A DNA stretch of 64,000 nucleotides from Nematostella vectensis. Its lineage: Eukaryota; Cnidaria; Anthozoa; Actiniaria; Edwardsiidae. Position numbers and translations under genes: made by a program. Each line of letters begins with the position of its first letter. The stretch's first letter is position 1. The stretch is from contig NC_064038.1 in the NCBI RefSeq assembly GCF_932526225.1, positions 4,030,001 to 4,094,000 on the forward strand, read 5' to 3'. The notes beneath the pieces are model-generated. The model searched no databases. It was not told the origin of the DNA and saw only the letters and a program-made list of their open reading frames with translations. Positions 1-11,700 of the stretch are shown here, one piece after another.

Positions 1-325
1 CCTGTAAGCCGACGTAAAACACAGGATTTTCTTGGTATAAATCAACACAAGGTTGAAAAGGTAAGTTAAACGCCTCTGTGAAACAGGGTTGTTGCGCTGA
101 CGTTTCGAGCGTTAGCCCTTCGTCGGAGCAAAAGAAAATGCCTACCATCTAGTTTTTCTACAGCTTGCCTGTAGTCTTTCTAGTTATACCACAGGCTTTT
201 CTTGTCTGCCAACAAGACTTTGGTAACTTGTTTGAATTTGTCCCTGGAATCCGCTGCAAACTTCACTATTAACTAAACTATTCACTCATACAGTAGCCAC
301 TACATTATCTACTACACTGTATCGT
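1..325. other. Left-edge non-coding stretch (probable AFG2B intron)
   Basis: No coding exon with splice signals was recognised here. Because the AFG2B exon that begins at 917 is internal (preceded by an acceptor and in mid-domain), this stretch is probably intron. A short segment near 85-130 resembles a dispersed repeat I associate with cnidarian genomes; that association is recollection, not a search result. Confidence 0.4.
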
Positions 326-901
326 CAGGGCTTCTGGAATTACGCGCTTGTGCGGAAGCGCGTAATTTGGCTTTCTCCGCGTAATCCGCGTAAACCACAA
401 ATTTCCGCGTAATCCCGCGTAATTTGGCTAAATTTTGAAAGACAAAACATTTAAGTGCACAGCTGATGTGTTTTTTAGGGTTCTTACCTCTATTCTCGTA
501 AAATAGAGATATTCTTCGTAAAAGTGCGATATTTCGAACTGAATTTCGAAAACAAACAAAATGGCTAAGCGTTCTTTGCTAAACCGCGAAGGCCTAGGAC
601 TAACAATAAAATACCTTTTTTAATTGGCTGGTGGCTAGAAGGCATTAAAAACTCGCCTAAGATATTTTCGCGCAAAAAAATTAACTATTTCAATTTTTTT
701 CGTGCTTTCCTTCGGTACAAAATGTAGTTTGGGCGTAACAGTAATTCAGTAAAGAATCCTGCAAAATTTTTCAAGATTTCGAAAGAAACATGTATTGCAG
801 AACCCCGCGTAATTTAGGGCGTAATGATTGATTTTCCGCGTAATTTAGCAAAGAATCCCGCGTAATTTTGAGTTTTTTTCCGCGTAATTCCAGAAGCCCT
901 G
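326..901. mobile_element. MITE with CAGGG-type terminal inverted repeats, just upstream of an AFG2B exon
   Basis: The ends are near-perfect inverted repeats of about 21 bp: CAGGGCTTCTGG at 326 and CCAGAAGCCCTG ending at 901. Flanks share the direct repeat TATCGT (320-325 and 902-907); counting bases shared with the repeat ends, it extends to CTGTATCGT. The interior has no ORF and repeats the motif CCGCGTAAT in both orientations. This fits a non-autonomous DNA transposon, perhaps hAT-like from the CAGGG end and 6-9 bp duplication. The right end lies only 15 nt before the AFG2B exon at 917. Confidence 0.75.
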
Positions 902-916
902 TATCGTTTGTTACAG

Positions 917-3900
917 GCAATAGAGTGGCCATTATTACACCCAGAAGCCTTTGCAAGAATGGGTTTGCGTCGTCCCAGGGGGGTGCTGCTCTATGGCCCC
1001 CCTGGTTGCTGCAAGACAACCCTCGTTCGTGCCGCAGCCTCCTCGACCCACTGCACATTCATGTCGCTGAGCTGTGCGCAGCTTTTTAGTTCTTATGTTG
1101 GAGATGCAGAAAGAACTTTGCGCGAGGTAAAATCACGTGACATGCACTAAAAATACATGCTACTATTTGGTAGCACATATCTAATTTTCTTGTCAAAACC
1201 TCCCATATATTATGGTAGCATCCTTGTGTAAATTATTAAAAATATCTGAAATAGCGTATTTAAGCTTAGTCTGTGGGGAAGTCTTGTGGGGAAGGCGTGC
1301 GTTAAAATAGTCTGCTAAGCAGACTATTTTAAGCTAAGGTTGAGAGCAAAGTTACAGGCTAGTTACGGCTAGATATATCTGAATCCGAATTAATTCCTTC
1401 GAACAATGGGTTGTTCCTGATCAACACATTGCTTTCCTAGGTGTGACTGAAAAACATATCGATCTCCTTGGTGAATAACACATTGTTCTCTATCTTCAGT
1501 TGTTTGTGACGATAAACATATCGATCTCCTTGGTGAATAACAAATTGTTTTCTCCCTTCAGTTGTTTGTGACGATAAACATACCGATCTCCTTGGTGAAT
1601 AACACATTGTTCTCTCTCTTCAGATTATTAGCAGACTACTTTAAGCTAAGGTTGAGAGCAAAGTTACAGGCTAGTTACGGCTAGATATATCTGAATCCGA
1701 ATTAATTCCTTCGAACAATGGGTTGTTCCTGATCAACACATTGCTTTCCTAGGTGTGACTGAAAAACATATCGATCTCCTTGGTGAATAACACATTGTTC
1801 TCTATCTTCAGTTGTTTGTGACGATAAACATACCGATCTCCTTGGTGAATAACACATTGTTCTCTATCTTCAGTTGTTTGTGACGATAAACATATCGATC
1901 TCCTTGGTGAATAACAAATTGTTTTCTCCCTTCAGTTGTTTGTGACGATAAACATACCGATCTCCTTGGTGAATAACACATTGTTCTCTCTCTTCAGATT
2001 ATTAGCAGACTACTTTAAGCTAAGGTTGATAGCAAAGTTACAGGCTAGTTACGGCTAGATATATCTGAATCCGAATTAATTCCTTCGAACAATGGGTTGT
2101 TCCTGATAAACACATTGCTTTCCTAGGTGTGACTGAAAAACATATCGATCTCCTTGGTGAATAACACATTGTTCTCTATCTTCAGTTGTTTGTGACGATA
2201 AACATACCGATCTCCTTGGTGAATAACACATTGTTCTCTATCTTCAGTTGTTTGTGACGATAAACATATCGATCTCCTTGGTGAATAACAAATTGTTTTC
2301 TCCCTTCAGTTGTTTGTGACGATAAACATACCGATCTCCTTGGTGAATAACACATTGTTCTCTCTCTTCAGTTGTTTTTGATAATAAACATATCGATCTC
2401 CTTGGTGAATAACAAATTGTTCTCTCTCTTCAGTTGTTTTTGATGATAAACATATCGATCTCCTTGGTGAATAACACATTGTTCTCTCTCTTCAGTTGTT
2501 TTTGATGATAAACATACCGATCTCCTTGGTGAATAACAAATTGTTCTCTCTCTTCAGTTGTTTTTGATGATAAACATATCGATCTCCTTGGTGAATAACA
2601 CATTGTTCTCTCTCTTCAGTTGTTTTTGATGATAAACATACCGATCTCCTTGGTGAATAACACATTGTTCTCTCTCTTCAGTTGTTTTTGAAAGCTCGTG
2701 CTACAGCTCCCGCTATTCTCTTTTTGGATGAATTAGACTCTCTTGCCGGAAAGCGTGGTAGCAACCTCGGCATGGAGACGAGGCTACTGGCAACGCTTTT
2801 GAACGAGATGGATGGCGTGGGCGTGTCTGCAAACATTTACGGCAAAGAATGCAATGAAAGAGAGATGCCGCAAAAATACAAGGAAGATAGGGGAAGCAAA
2901 GGCAATATTGGCGGAGAATCACTTACAAACAGCTGTGAGAGAAGTGCGAATGTTGCTGGGATTGACAACATTGAAATTTCTTTAGAACTAAATAAAAAAT
3001 TAGATGAGGGGAATTCGGATCATAACATTAGAGAAACGAGGACAAATGATTTATCTCGCCTCTTTTCGCAAGACGTGAAAGACCTTATTTTGGTTGCCGC
3101 AACTAATCGGCCAGAGGCCATAGACGGGGCCTTATTACGACCGGGCCGAATTGACTGCATGATTTATGTCCCTCCTCCCGACATGCAAGCGAGACTAGAA
3201 ATACTGAGGGTTCACACTCGCTTCAGTCCACTCGCGCCCGATGTAGATCTAAGCGTGATCGCGGAGGGGACTGAATTGTACTCCGGTGCTGATTTAGAGA
3301 ATCTTTGTCGAGAGGTGAGTGAAAAAGGTGTAGGGAAAACTTTAAAGCACGACTATTCCAGGATATGGCTTACAAAATACAATGGACTGCTTGCACTTAG
3401 AAATCACGGGACGTCGTGCGCTCTCCGGCTATTGGCGGCAAAAATAACAAAGCAACTTATTCAGCGCTTACGGATCAGCCGGAGGTTTTCACGCTCTCTG
3501 GCATGTCCCCTTTTTTTGGCTTGTGTTTGCCACTCAAAAAGTCTAGTGATTTCTTATTGCTAAAAACCCACGCGATCGTTGTTTTCAATTCTCGAAACAT
3601 TTGAACAGTACTGAGTAATCATAGCCTCTTGAGTGTTCGTGACTAGCCCGAACGCTCTCCGAACCTAACTTCGTATTTATGTTCTATATAAAATAGGAAG
3701 GGAGTGAAACAACGCTCGATTCCATTGTTCGAAAACCTGCCTAGATACGGCCAATGTTGTGATGTTGGTATGAGACATGATTGATGAGTGACAGCTCACT
3801 TTCTCTTTGAACTTATCGCGCCGCCGACACACGCCCGGGCATGCGACAAGTGCAGGATCGGGGTTTATTTTTAAAAATGTTTCTACGGACCGTTGCGTTT

Positions 3901-5346
3901 CTTCATCCAAAAAGTTAAATGGCGTCCGATGACCAGATAATAATTTGATTTGCTCTATCCCCCTTTTTCACTTCTCCATTAAAAATAAAACACTTTGCCC
4001 TCTGTCGATAACTTGCAGAATTTTCTGTTGTTCCGGGTAAAAATTCAAATTAATGTGGCAGTATATGACATCTTTCGATATTGGAGCGGGAAAACATGTC
4101 TTTTTCCCGCCTAGACAAAATTAGCCCCGATCCCTGCACTTGTCGCATGCCCGGGCGTGTGTCGGCGGCGCGATAAGTTCAAAGAGAAAGTGAGCTGTCA
4201 CTCATCAATCATGTCTCATACCAACATCACAACATTGGCCGTAACTAGGCAGGTTTTCGGACAATGGAATCGAGCGTTGTTTCACTCCCTTCCTATTTTA
4301 TATAGAACCTAAATACGAAGTTAGGTTCGGAGAGCGTTCGGGCTAGTCACGAACACTCAAGAGGCTATGGTTACTCAGTACTGTTCAAATGTTTCGAGAG
4401 TTGAAAACAACGATCGCGTGGGTTTTTAGACAAGAGAAATAGAAATATAACGGAAAAGGATTTCGCTGAATCGGGAGGCAGGAGACATTTCGCACAAGGG
4501 TTAGAGATATTTTATTCGCTGAATACAATACTCAGCGAATTAAGAATGCATTTTTGGTTATTTTATTAAGAAATCGCTGACAAAGTATCCAAATTCCCGT
4601 GGTCTAGCCGCCTCGAAATTCTTGGGTCCATAAACGTTTCTCTGCGTTTTTATTTAAAAAGTATGTTTATGTTCTTCAAGCTTTAAAGCAATCAGGCGGC
4701 ACTGATTGCTTTAGAAAAGTGGTCCCAGTATAGATGTATGGATAACATCATATGATCATTACTGTTTTGTTTTCACTTAGGCGGCACTGTTTGCTTTAGA
4801 AGAGTGGTCCCAGTATAGATCTATGGATAACACCACATGATCATTACTTTTTTGTTTTCACTTCGTCGGCGCTGTTTGCTTTAGAAGAGTGGTCCCAGTA
4901 TAGATCTATAGATAACACCACATGATCATTACTGTTTTGTTTTCACTTAGGCGGCGCTGTTTGCTTTAAAAGAGTGGTCACAGTATAGATCTATGCATAA
5001 CACCACATGATCATTACTGTTTTCTTTTCACCCAGGCGGTGTTGTTTGCTTTAGAAGAGTGGTCCCAGTATAGATCTATGCATAACACCACATGATCATT
5101 ACTGTTTTGTTTTCACCCAGGCGGCATTGTTTGCTTTGGAAGAGTGGTCCCAGTATAGATTTATGAATAACACCACATGATCATTACTGTTTTGTTTTCA
5201 CCCAGGCGGCGTTGTTTGCTTTGGAACATAAGGGAATGGACACTTGCAGTATCGACAACAAGCATTTTATGAAAGCACTTGCAAACCTCAAACCCTCCCT
5301 CACGACAGAGCAGCTAAAATACTACGAGAACAAACAGTGGAGATAA
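917..5346 (+). CDS. AFG2B: AFG2B/SPATA5L1-type AAA+ ATPase, C-terminal part (5' end outside window)
   Basis: Three exons are visible: 917-1126, 2682-3314 and 5206-5346 (TAA), all joined in phase 0, giving 327 residues. They encode the second AAA module. Walker A is GPPGCCKT at 995-1018, Walker B is ILFLDELD near 2713-2736, and the second region of homology is [10 protein letters not shown] followed by LLRPGR near 3100-3155. The last exon starts AALFALE and ends YENKQWR. Order and content match human SPATA5L1/AFG2B, a partner of AFG2A in the cytoplasmic complex that recycles 60S biogenesis factors; that role is family knowledge. Exon 2 carries a low-similarity charged insertion of roughly 80 residues between NEMDGVG and the sensor strand, longer than I recall in the human protein. 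Both visible introns end in minisatellites full of decoy acceptors. AFG2A is the main alternative, but the D2 sequence fits AFG2B better. Confidence 0.85.
1317..2681 (+). repeat. Nested minisatellite ending exactly at an AFG2B splice acceptor (62-bp unit)
   Basis: A 62-63 bp unit ends in a pyrimidine tract plus TTCAG and begins TTGTTTTTGA. It is repeated about 15 times between about 1422 and 2681. The last unit's TTCAG is the genuine acceptor of the exon at 2682, whose first ten bases are also TTGTTTTTGA. Three larger segments beginning AGCAGACTA (about 1317, 1630 and 2008) form a higher-order repeat of roughly 315-376 bp. Each unit therefore carries a plausible decoy 3' splice site. Confidence 0.9.
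3390..3545. repeat. Dispersed MITE-like relic (copy 1 of a four-member family)
   Basis: It begins with TTGCACTTAGAAATCACG and contains CTTATTCAGCGCTTA. The same blocks recur near 10285-10494, 26130-26370 and 58133-58403 in this window. Here it lies inside the second visible AFG2B intron directly before the large foldback element, and one terminus seems lost. Confidence 0.5.
3561..4428. mobile_element. Foldback element, about 305-bp near-perfect inverted arms
   Basis: Bases 3561-3866 are repeated in inverted orientation at 4124-4428 with only a few differences; the centre (about 257 bp) is AT-rich. Termini are AAAACCCACGCG and its complement, flanked by TA on both sides. No ORF of transposase type is present. 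It is probably a non-autonomous Tc1/mariner-type or foldback transposon in the AFG2B intron; the class is inference. The near-identity of the arms suggests recent origin or ongoing conversion. Confidence 0.75.
4696..5205 (+). repeat. 85-bp tandem array of duplicated intron-exon junctions (AFG2B)
   Basis: Six 85-bp units precede the last AFG2B exon. Each unit starts with a copy of that exon's first 21 bases (coding AALFALE) and ends with TTTTCAC plus CCAG or TTAG, the acceptor. AG dinucleotides stand at 4695, 4780, 4950, 5035 and 5120, and the genuine one is at 5205, in steps of 85 (or 170). The unit boundary near 4865 has lost its AG (CTTCG). Use of a decoy acceptor would add a short tail ending at a TGA about 20 codons on. 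Confidence 0.95.
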
Positions 5347-5484
5347 AAAAAACTTCGCACATCTCATCCCTAAGGAGTGTTACAAAACAACACATTTCCT
5401 TTACATCAAGAAGTGTTACAAAACGTTCTTTTTTACCTTAAAGGAGTATAAGAGACAAGAATTACTAATTTCCTTCGTTAGATT

Positions 5485-5788
5485 ATACACCTATTTCAAA
5501 AAACGTTGTCATTGCAAACGGCAAATAGCGATTGTCGAATGGCAGTTATAGGACCGAAAGAATCCATGGATCCCCAAATATTTGTTCCAAATTCAGAAAA
5601 ATATAAATAATACATTCGACTGTCCATTTCATGTAATTAATATATCGTTCTGACATCGCTTGAGTTTATTTATCACCTTTATTTTTACAAATAATTACTA
5701 CCCATAAACAACTTTCGGTCGTAGAACTGCCATTTGGCAATTGCCATTCGCCGTTCGCACTTACAACCTTTATTGAAATAGGTGTATA
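5485..5788. repeat. Imperfect inverted repeat between convergent genes
   Basis: Bases 5485-5560 and 5713-5788 are imperfect inverted copies (shared core TACACCTATTTCA and its complement, plus a CTTTCGGTC/GACCGAAAG pair). It fills most of the 447-bp gap between the AFG2B stop at 5346 and the ADAM17 stop at 5794 and could fold in either 3' UTR. It may be a decayed MITE. Confidence 0.6.
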
Positions 5789-5793
5789 CTGAT

Positions 5794-8700
5794 CTAGACG
5801 GACGAGTCATCGGCCTCGTAAGATCCGCGACCATTAGACAGCCGGCTTTGGGAAAAGGTATTGGCGTCATCATCCGAGATATTTCGATCGTCGTAAGCAG
5901 GATTTTGGACGCCCGAGAGGAACGTGGTCAGTGGCTGAGCCCGTTGGTGAAAGAGGGAATTAGCAGGATTGTGTTGCCATGTGGAAAATTTCAGAAGAAG
6001 ACCGACGAAGACCACCCCGAGAGGAATCAAAACCACGTAGTACCTGGAACAGAGCGACGCAGACGTTAACAAAACACAGCGAAGAATATGCGTATAGATT
6101 GGCTAACACGACAATGGATCGTCATCGCCCAAATTAAAGTCATAAGAAATGGGCATTTTCATAGAAATCATCGGGTAAATACGTATATACACTCACCAAT
6201 TGTCCTTGAAAGTCATCGGGTAAATACATATATACACTAACCAATTGTCCTTGAAAGTCATCAAGTAAATACGTATATACTCTCACCAATTGTCCTTGAA
6301 AGTCATCGGGTAAATACATATATACACTCACCAATTGTCCTTGAAAGTCATCGGTTAATACATATATACACTCACCAATTGTCCTTGAAAGTCATCGGTT
6401 AATACATATATATAGTCACCAATTGTCCTTGAAAGTCATCGGTTAATACATATATACACTCACCAATTGGCCTGGAGCCATGTGAGTGCTGCATTGATAG
6501 TGTCCTCGGAAGACATCCGCTTGAAAGCCTCCATGAGCCTGAGAAGCTGGTCACCAGTCTTTACCGTGATGCACTGGCCAAGCTGGTTGCAGTATCCAGT
6601 ATAACTATTACAAGTGGATCCGGGGAACTTGTACTTTAACAAACCATTCAGCTCCATACTGGGCACGCAAGTTCCCTGTGGAAAACCAATCAAATAATGC
6701 TTAAAATCTAAAGAAAAAAAATGCGACATCGGATTAAATTACAGTTGTTTTTGCGACGTTAACATTAGAAGAAAACTGTCAATAATAACAAGATGAAGCA
6801 GCAAGCTGAAACATAGGCGGATTCTCCGCGTTATGTCTAGCTCAAGTGTCATTCAAAGATTCTTTCGTTTACGATATCATATAGAGTTTCCCGCGCTGAT
6901 GATTTATTTTAGAGTAAAACTACGGGCCAACTTAACACTAAGCTCGCCTTTATTGCCGGAAACTAACGGTAATGTTTAGACCACACCCAATGTGCTATCT
7001 CTTGGGGGTAAGAATTGTTGTCGACAAAACCCAAAGTGCTATCTCTTAGGGTTAAAATTAATTGCGCCGACGATCAACAGCTTTTTTATGGAAGTCTCCC
7101 ACTCAAAATACGGGGTGAGGAAGTTCGAATTTGGATACCTAAATGAGCTTTGAGTCCTCAAGGACGAGAAAATTCAGAGTAGACTCATTAAAGAATTTTC
7201 TCTTTTTTTCCTTCTCACCTCTTTAGTCCTACAGCACACAAGACACATCTGATCCTGACCTTGGCATTCGCATTGGTCCAGGAAATACCTGGCACATACT
7301 GGGCCCACGCACGCTCCGTCCAGGCACGTGTTACCATCGTCGCCGCACGTCGTGTTCCTGGGTTTCGGTATCGGCTCTGGGCACACTGCTGTGGTGCCAC
7401 TGATGACAGTCAAGGAAAAGAATGCTGATAATAAACTGGCAATGAAAGCTGGACTGGAACTGGTGTTGTTTCGAATTTGGACTCAATTTTATGTAAAAAC
7501 GTAGATTGGGGCAGACGGTTATGTTAAAACATTTTAAAAACACTTTTTAGAACCGGTCTAGTGGAGAGGTCGTGTTAGCAATTTTATTTAAAGCTTGCTA
7601 ATTTTTTTTGATAATAGCGAATTGAGTTCCTATTGTAAAAAAGTAGCTTGGAGTGGCAAATGGACGCAAGCCCCAGCCCTTGGATCTCTCTGCACGAGGT
7701 GGTGAGGAGGCCACGCCTTATTGTGCATAAGGATATTTGCAAAATGACGCATAGCTACATTCAGTCTCTTTCCGACAGGTTTTGTGCGCTGAAAGCGTGC
7801 AGTTGGATTCACAGCAAAGTCCCTTCTGCGGACTGCAAGGGAAGAAAGGATAAATATCATCAGTCAAACTGTAGGACTGCACAATTAATCATACTGTAGT
7901 TTTATTATTTGAACTTTGTTAACATAGATATGGTTGGTATTTGTATAACTGTTTACTTCACTAGGAAATGTTTTTTTAACTAATCTAAATTACACACTTA
8001 TCTCATGAATGATCGAATGAAATTCACTCAAATCAGCCATCAATATCACTTCGCTAAGTATGGAAAACCACTTAAAAATCAAAACTTTCGGTACTGGTTG
8101 ACTGTATTTCAAATTACTGTTGACCTACCTACACTGGTACTCAGGCTTTACTCGGCACTCCGGTATCCCGGATGTAATGTTTCCCGGATGACAACACACG
8201 TCCACTTCACTGCAGCGTTGCGGAGCGCCACAGTCACACTCCTCTCCTCCCTCAACTATCGAGTTACCACAGAAGGCACCTTGGTTCTGGGCTATTAGAA
8301 AAAATGGACGTGGTCTTATCGATGGCAGAGATGCACGCGAGCGGGAAAGGCAGGAGCCAAAAAGGAAAGTCGTATCAAACTGCGCATACACCTTTATCGA
8401 GTATCCTCTAAGACTTTCATTCTATGTAACATAAAAAAAGTTCCTTTTTTTAATTGCCATTGAGCCATGACCGATATATAGCAATACTTTTAAGATAACT
8501 GAACAGGTGCTAAACAGGTACAATGCTTTTTGCCCATAAAGTACTTGATGGCTTTAAATTGTTTATCCTGAAAAGGGCGTAATTGTTGTCATCGCCTTAA
8601 TTCTTGAATGTATGTGAATCACGAGCTATGCTCGTTAAGCGTGCGCTAGTCTGTCAAATGTAATGACCCATTTTTGAAACTCGTAATGATATGTCTTACT

Positions 8701-11700
8701 GTATAGCGGTAGCTGCGTAGCTTACCTATAAAACACTTGGGTCCCTTATTAAAGATGACGGACCACATTTGAGCCTTACTGCATTCGGAGAAGAGGAAGT
8801 TATTGGGCTTGTTTCCATCTACGGCCAGGTCATACATGATGAAGTAGCCAGGCTCCCCCTCAGGGCGACATAGGGTGTTGTCTGGGTCATGCTGCCGGCG
8901 AGAGAGAAAGTAACTCTTGCTTTCCAGGAGAAATCATTGTACACTCTAAGCCTATGCTGTAGCGACCATCACCGCAAGCCCGTACCCAGGGGGGGTGCGA
9001 ACGCACCCCCCACAACGGCCGAAGGTCCACTTTCGGTTTCAATAGACGGCGTGCTATTTGTAGACAAAACTATAAATCATAAGCTAGATCACTCTGTTAT
9101 TTAGTCAAATCCGACAATAAACATCCCGTGGAAATACTGCAAAGGCATAAAAAATCACTTTTTATTATTTTTTTTATCGCGGGTGGTCAGATTTTTATAA
9201 AAGAACTCCCCCCCCCCGGAAAAATTAGGTCCACTTTTTCGGATTTCGCAATCCCCCCCCCCCCCAAAGAAAAATCCTGGGTACGGGCCTGTACCGTGAT
9301 GTAAAACATGGTGTTTATGATGAGCAGATACCCTCTGAGCCGTGCCAAGAGACCGCTCGTAAGGAAAGCAATGTAACTGAAGGTAACTAGGTAGAACCGC
9401 GGAAAGAATGACCTCAAAACATCTACCGTAATTTTTCGAATAAGTGCCTCCTGGAATAAAGGGCCTCGCTCAAAAGGAAAATAGGAATAAGCTCATCAAT
9501 AAAGTGTTGTACACAATAGACCTCATTCTTACCAGTCACAACATTTTGTTATTGTTTGTTTGTTCTGCTATTGGTTCTGGGAATTTTGTTGTTCCTTGCC
9601 CGTTTAAAAAATGTTTTTTTTTTTTATAAGATAAAACGGATTTTGAAAATAGCGCTTCCCCAAATAGGCGTCTTGCCTGGGTTTGGAAGTTCAAAAAAGA
9701 TACAGTTTCTGGCAGTCTATCTAATGATCCCGATAGCCAGGGCCCTCAAATTCATAATTTTCTGGCCGCTTGTGGTAATAGATACAGCAAATAGCACCTT
9801 CGGAGGCTGAAGTTTTCGCTGGGTGGTGGCTTGTTAGAGGTTCAACTATCATGTAGACATTAACCTTCATCTTACCTCTGAGCCAAAGCTGTGCCCCAAC
9901 TCGTGCGCGGTAGTCAGCACCGATCCCTTTCGCAGGACCCTCGCCCCGAAATTCTTCAAACTGACAACAGCAGTGTTAAAATTAATGTTCTCGCCCGAGT
10001 CCTTGACCGGGACCCGCGTAGAGCAGACCCCACCCACATCTTCATCCCCGACCCAGGCCAGGCCGAGCACGCCGTCCGCGAAGTCCCGGTAGGTAAACAG
10101 AAGGGCGATGCAGTAGTTGTTGTGGTCCAAATGGCTCCATTTAGTTAGGAAGTCAGTCACGGGAATGGATTCCGGTGATGCAAGCTCGCCTAGAAGAATA
10201 AGAGGTCACCTTTTCGCACCACAGCCATCACTTGGTCTCATATTGAGTTCTTTTCTTTGCCAAATATCGTGATCATGTCACTTTTGGGGGTGGCAAACTC
10301 ACGACGAAAAAACAAAAAGCGACTTATTCAGCGCTTATGAATCAGTCAGCAAGTTTCTATATCAGAAAAAACTTTTTTTATCGAAAGATTTTATTTTTGT
10401 CGTTCTCTGTCGTGACGGCCGCCATAGTTTATGTGTTTATTTTGGCGCGAGATTGACACTTGAAGTCACGTGATTTCTTAGTTGCTTCAAGTAGCTTATT
10501 GACATGGAGGCACGTAACAATACTTAAGACTGAACAAGGTTAACAGTTAAAAAATAGCAACTATTTCGATTCAAATGACGGTCCGTACCTAATTAAGAGG
10601 ATGTCAAGCAGGCGAACAAAAGGCCCATGGCCGCGCATCACAGAGAGGCCTGGGGAAGAGGATGCTAATAATACCCAACCTCGCGCCATATTGAAAATTA
10701 CCCAGAAGACCCTGGACGAGGTTAAGTAATACCTTCTGCGTAGGTATCTTCATAAACTGTAATTGCTGCGATGCTGACTCCAATATTGTCACCAGGCCCG
10801 CCATCCATGTTGAAATCAGTCGATCTGAATATCTTGTCCACCTCCGTCACGTGGTATACCATCTCTGCTACAGCAGCGTCAACTGATCCGCCGCCCACGC
10901 TCTTCAGGAACAGGTGGTCAGCGGTAATATGCAAAGCGCATGTGTTGAGGTTGGTTGAGTTGTCAGAGAGAATGGCAGAACGCTTTTGACGTGTAGAGAT
11001 CTAGGAATAATACTTAAAATTTAATAATTAGACTACGAGTTCGAGTTTTTATGAGTCAACGAGGCGCGTAACGAACATCAGGGAAGAGAAAAAACGCGCC
11101 GCTGGGGGTCGGGCTGGGCGAGTTACTCATTTACCAGGTGGCGGTGGTTACAAACCGATAGCCTCCTCCGCAGGCTTTGCTTTGCGGCGCTAGGGGTTCC
11201 TGTGGTGTGGCATTGTTCCCTCCCCCCTTAATAACAAGGAATTTGTCGACCAGAGGAGTACCGAGTCTCGGTTTCTAACGCTAGGGGTTCCTGTGGTGTG
11301 GCATTGTTCCCTCCCCCCTTAATAACAAGGAATTTGTCGACCAGAGGAGTACCGAGTCTCGGTTTCTAACGTTCAGAGCTGCCAGCGCGTCATTTGAAAG
11401 GTCGCAAGCGCGTAGGGATAGAGCTCGCTGCAGGAGCGAAACCAAGGCAAATACATCCAGTCAAAGTAGGAATACGTGCTTATTCAACACTACAAAGACA
11501 TTAGACTTCATTTCGGAGTCAAATATTCCTATAGCCCGTGATGAAAGTGATGAAAGAAAACGATGAAAGAGAAAATGAAAACGATTGCAAAAAAAAAACA
11601 AAAAAAACAGGAGAAACATCCAGTTTTCCAATGTCATTGTCGCCGCCCACGTATTGTTAGTAGGCTAGAATATACTATAGGTTAGAATTCCTTAGGGCCA

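Noticed and set aside
5782-6069. 95-aa plus-strand frame
   Set aside because: Antisense shadow of the last ADAM17 exon.
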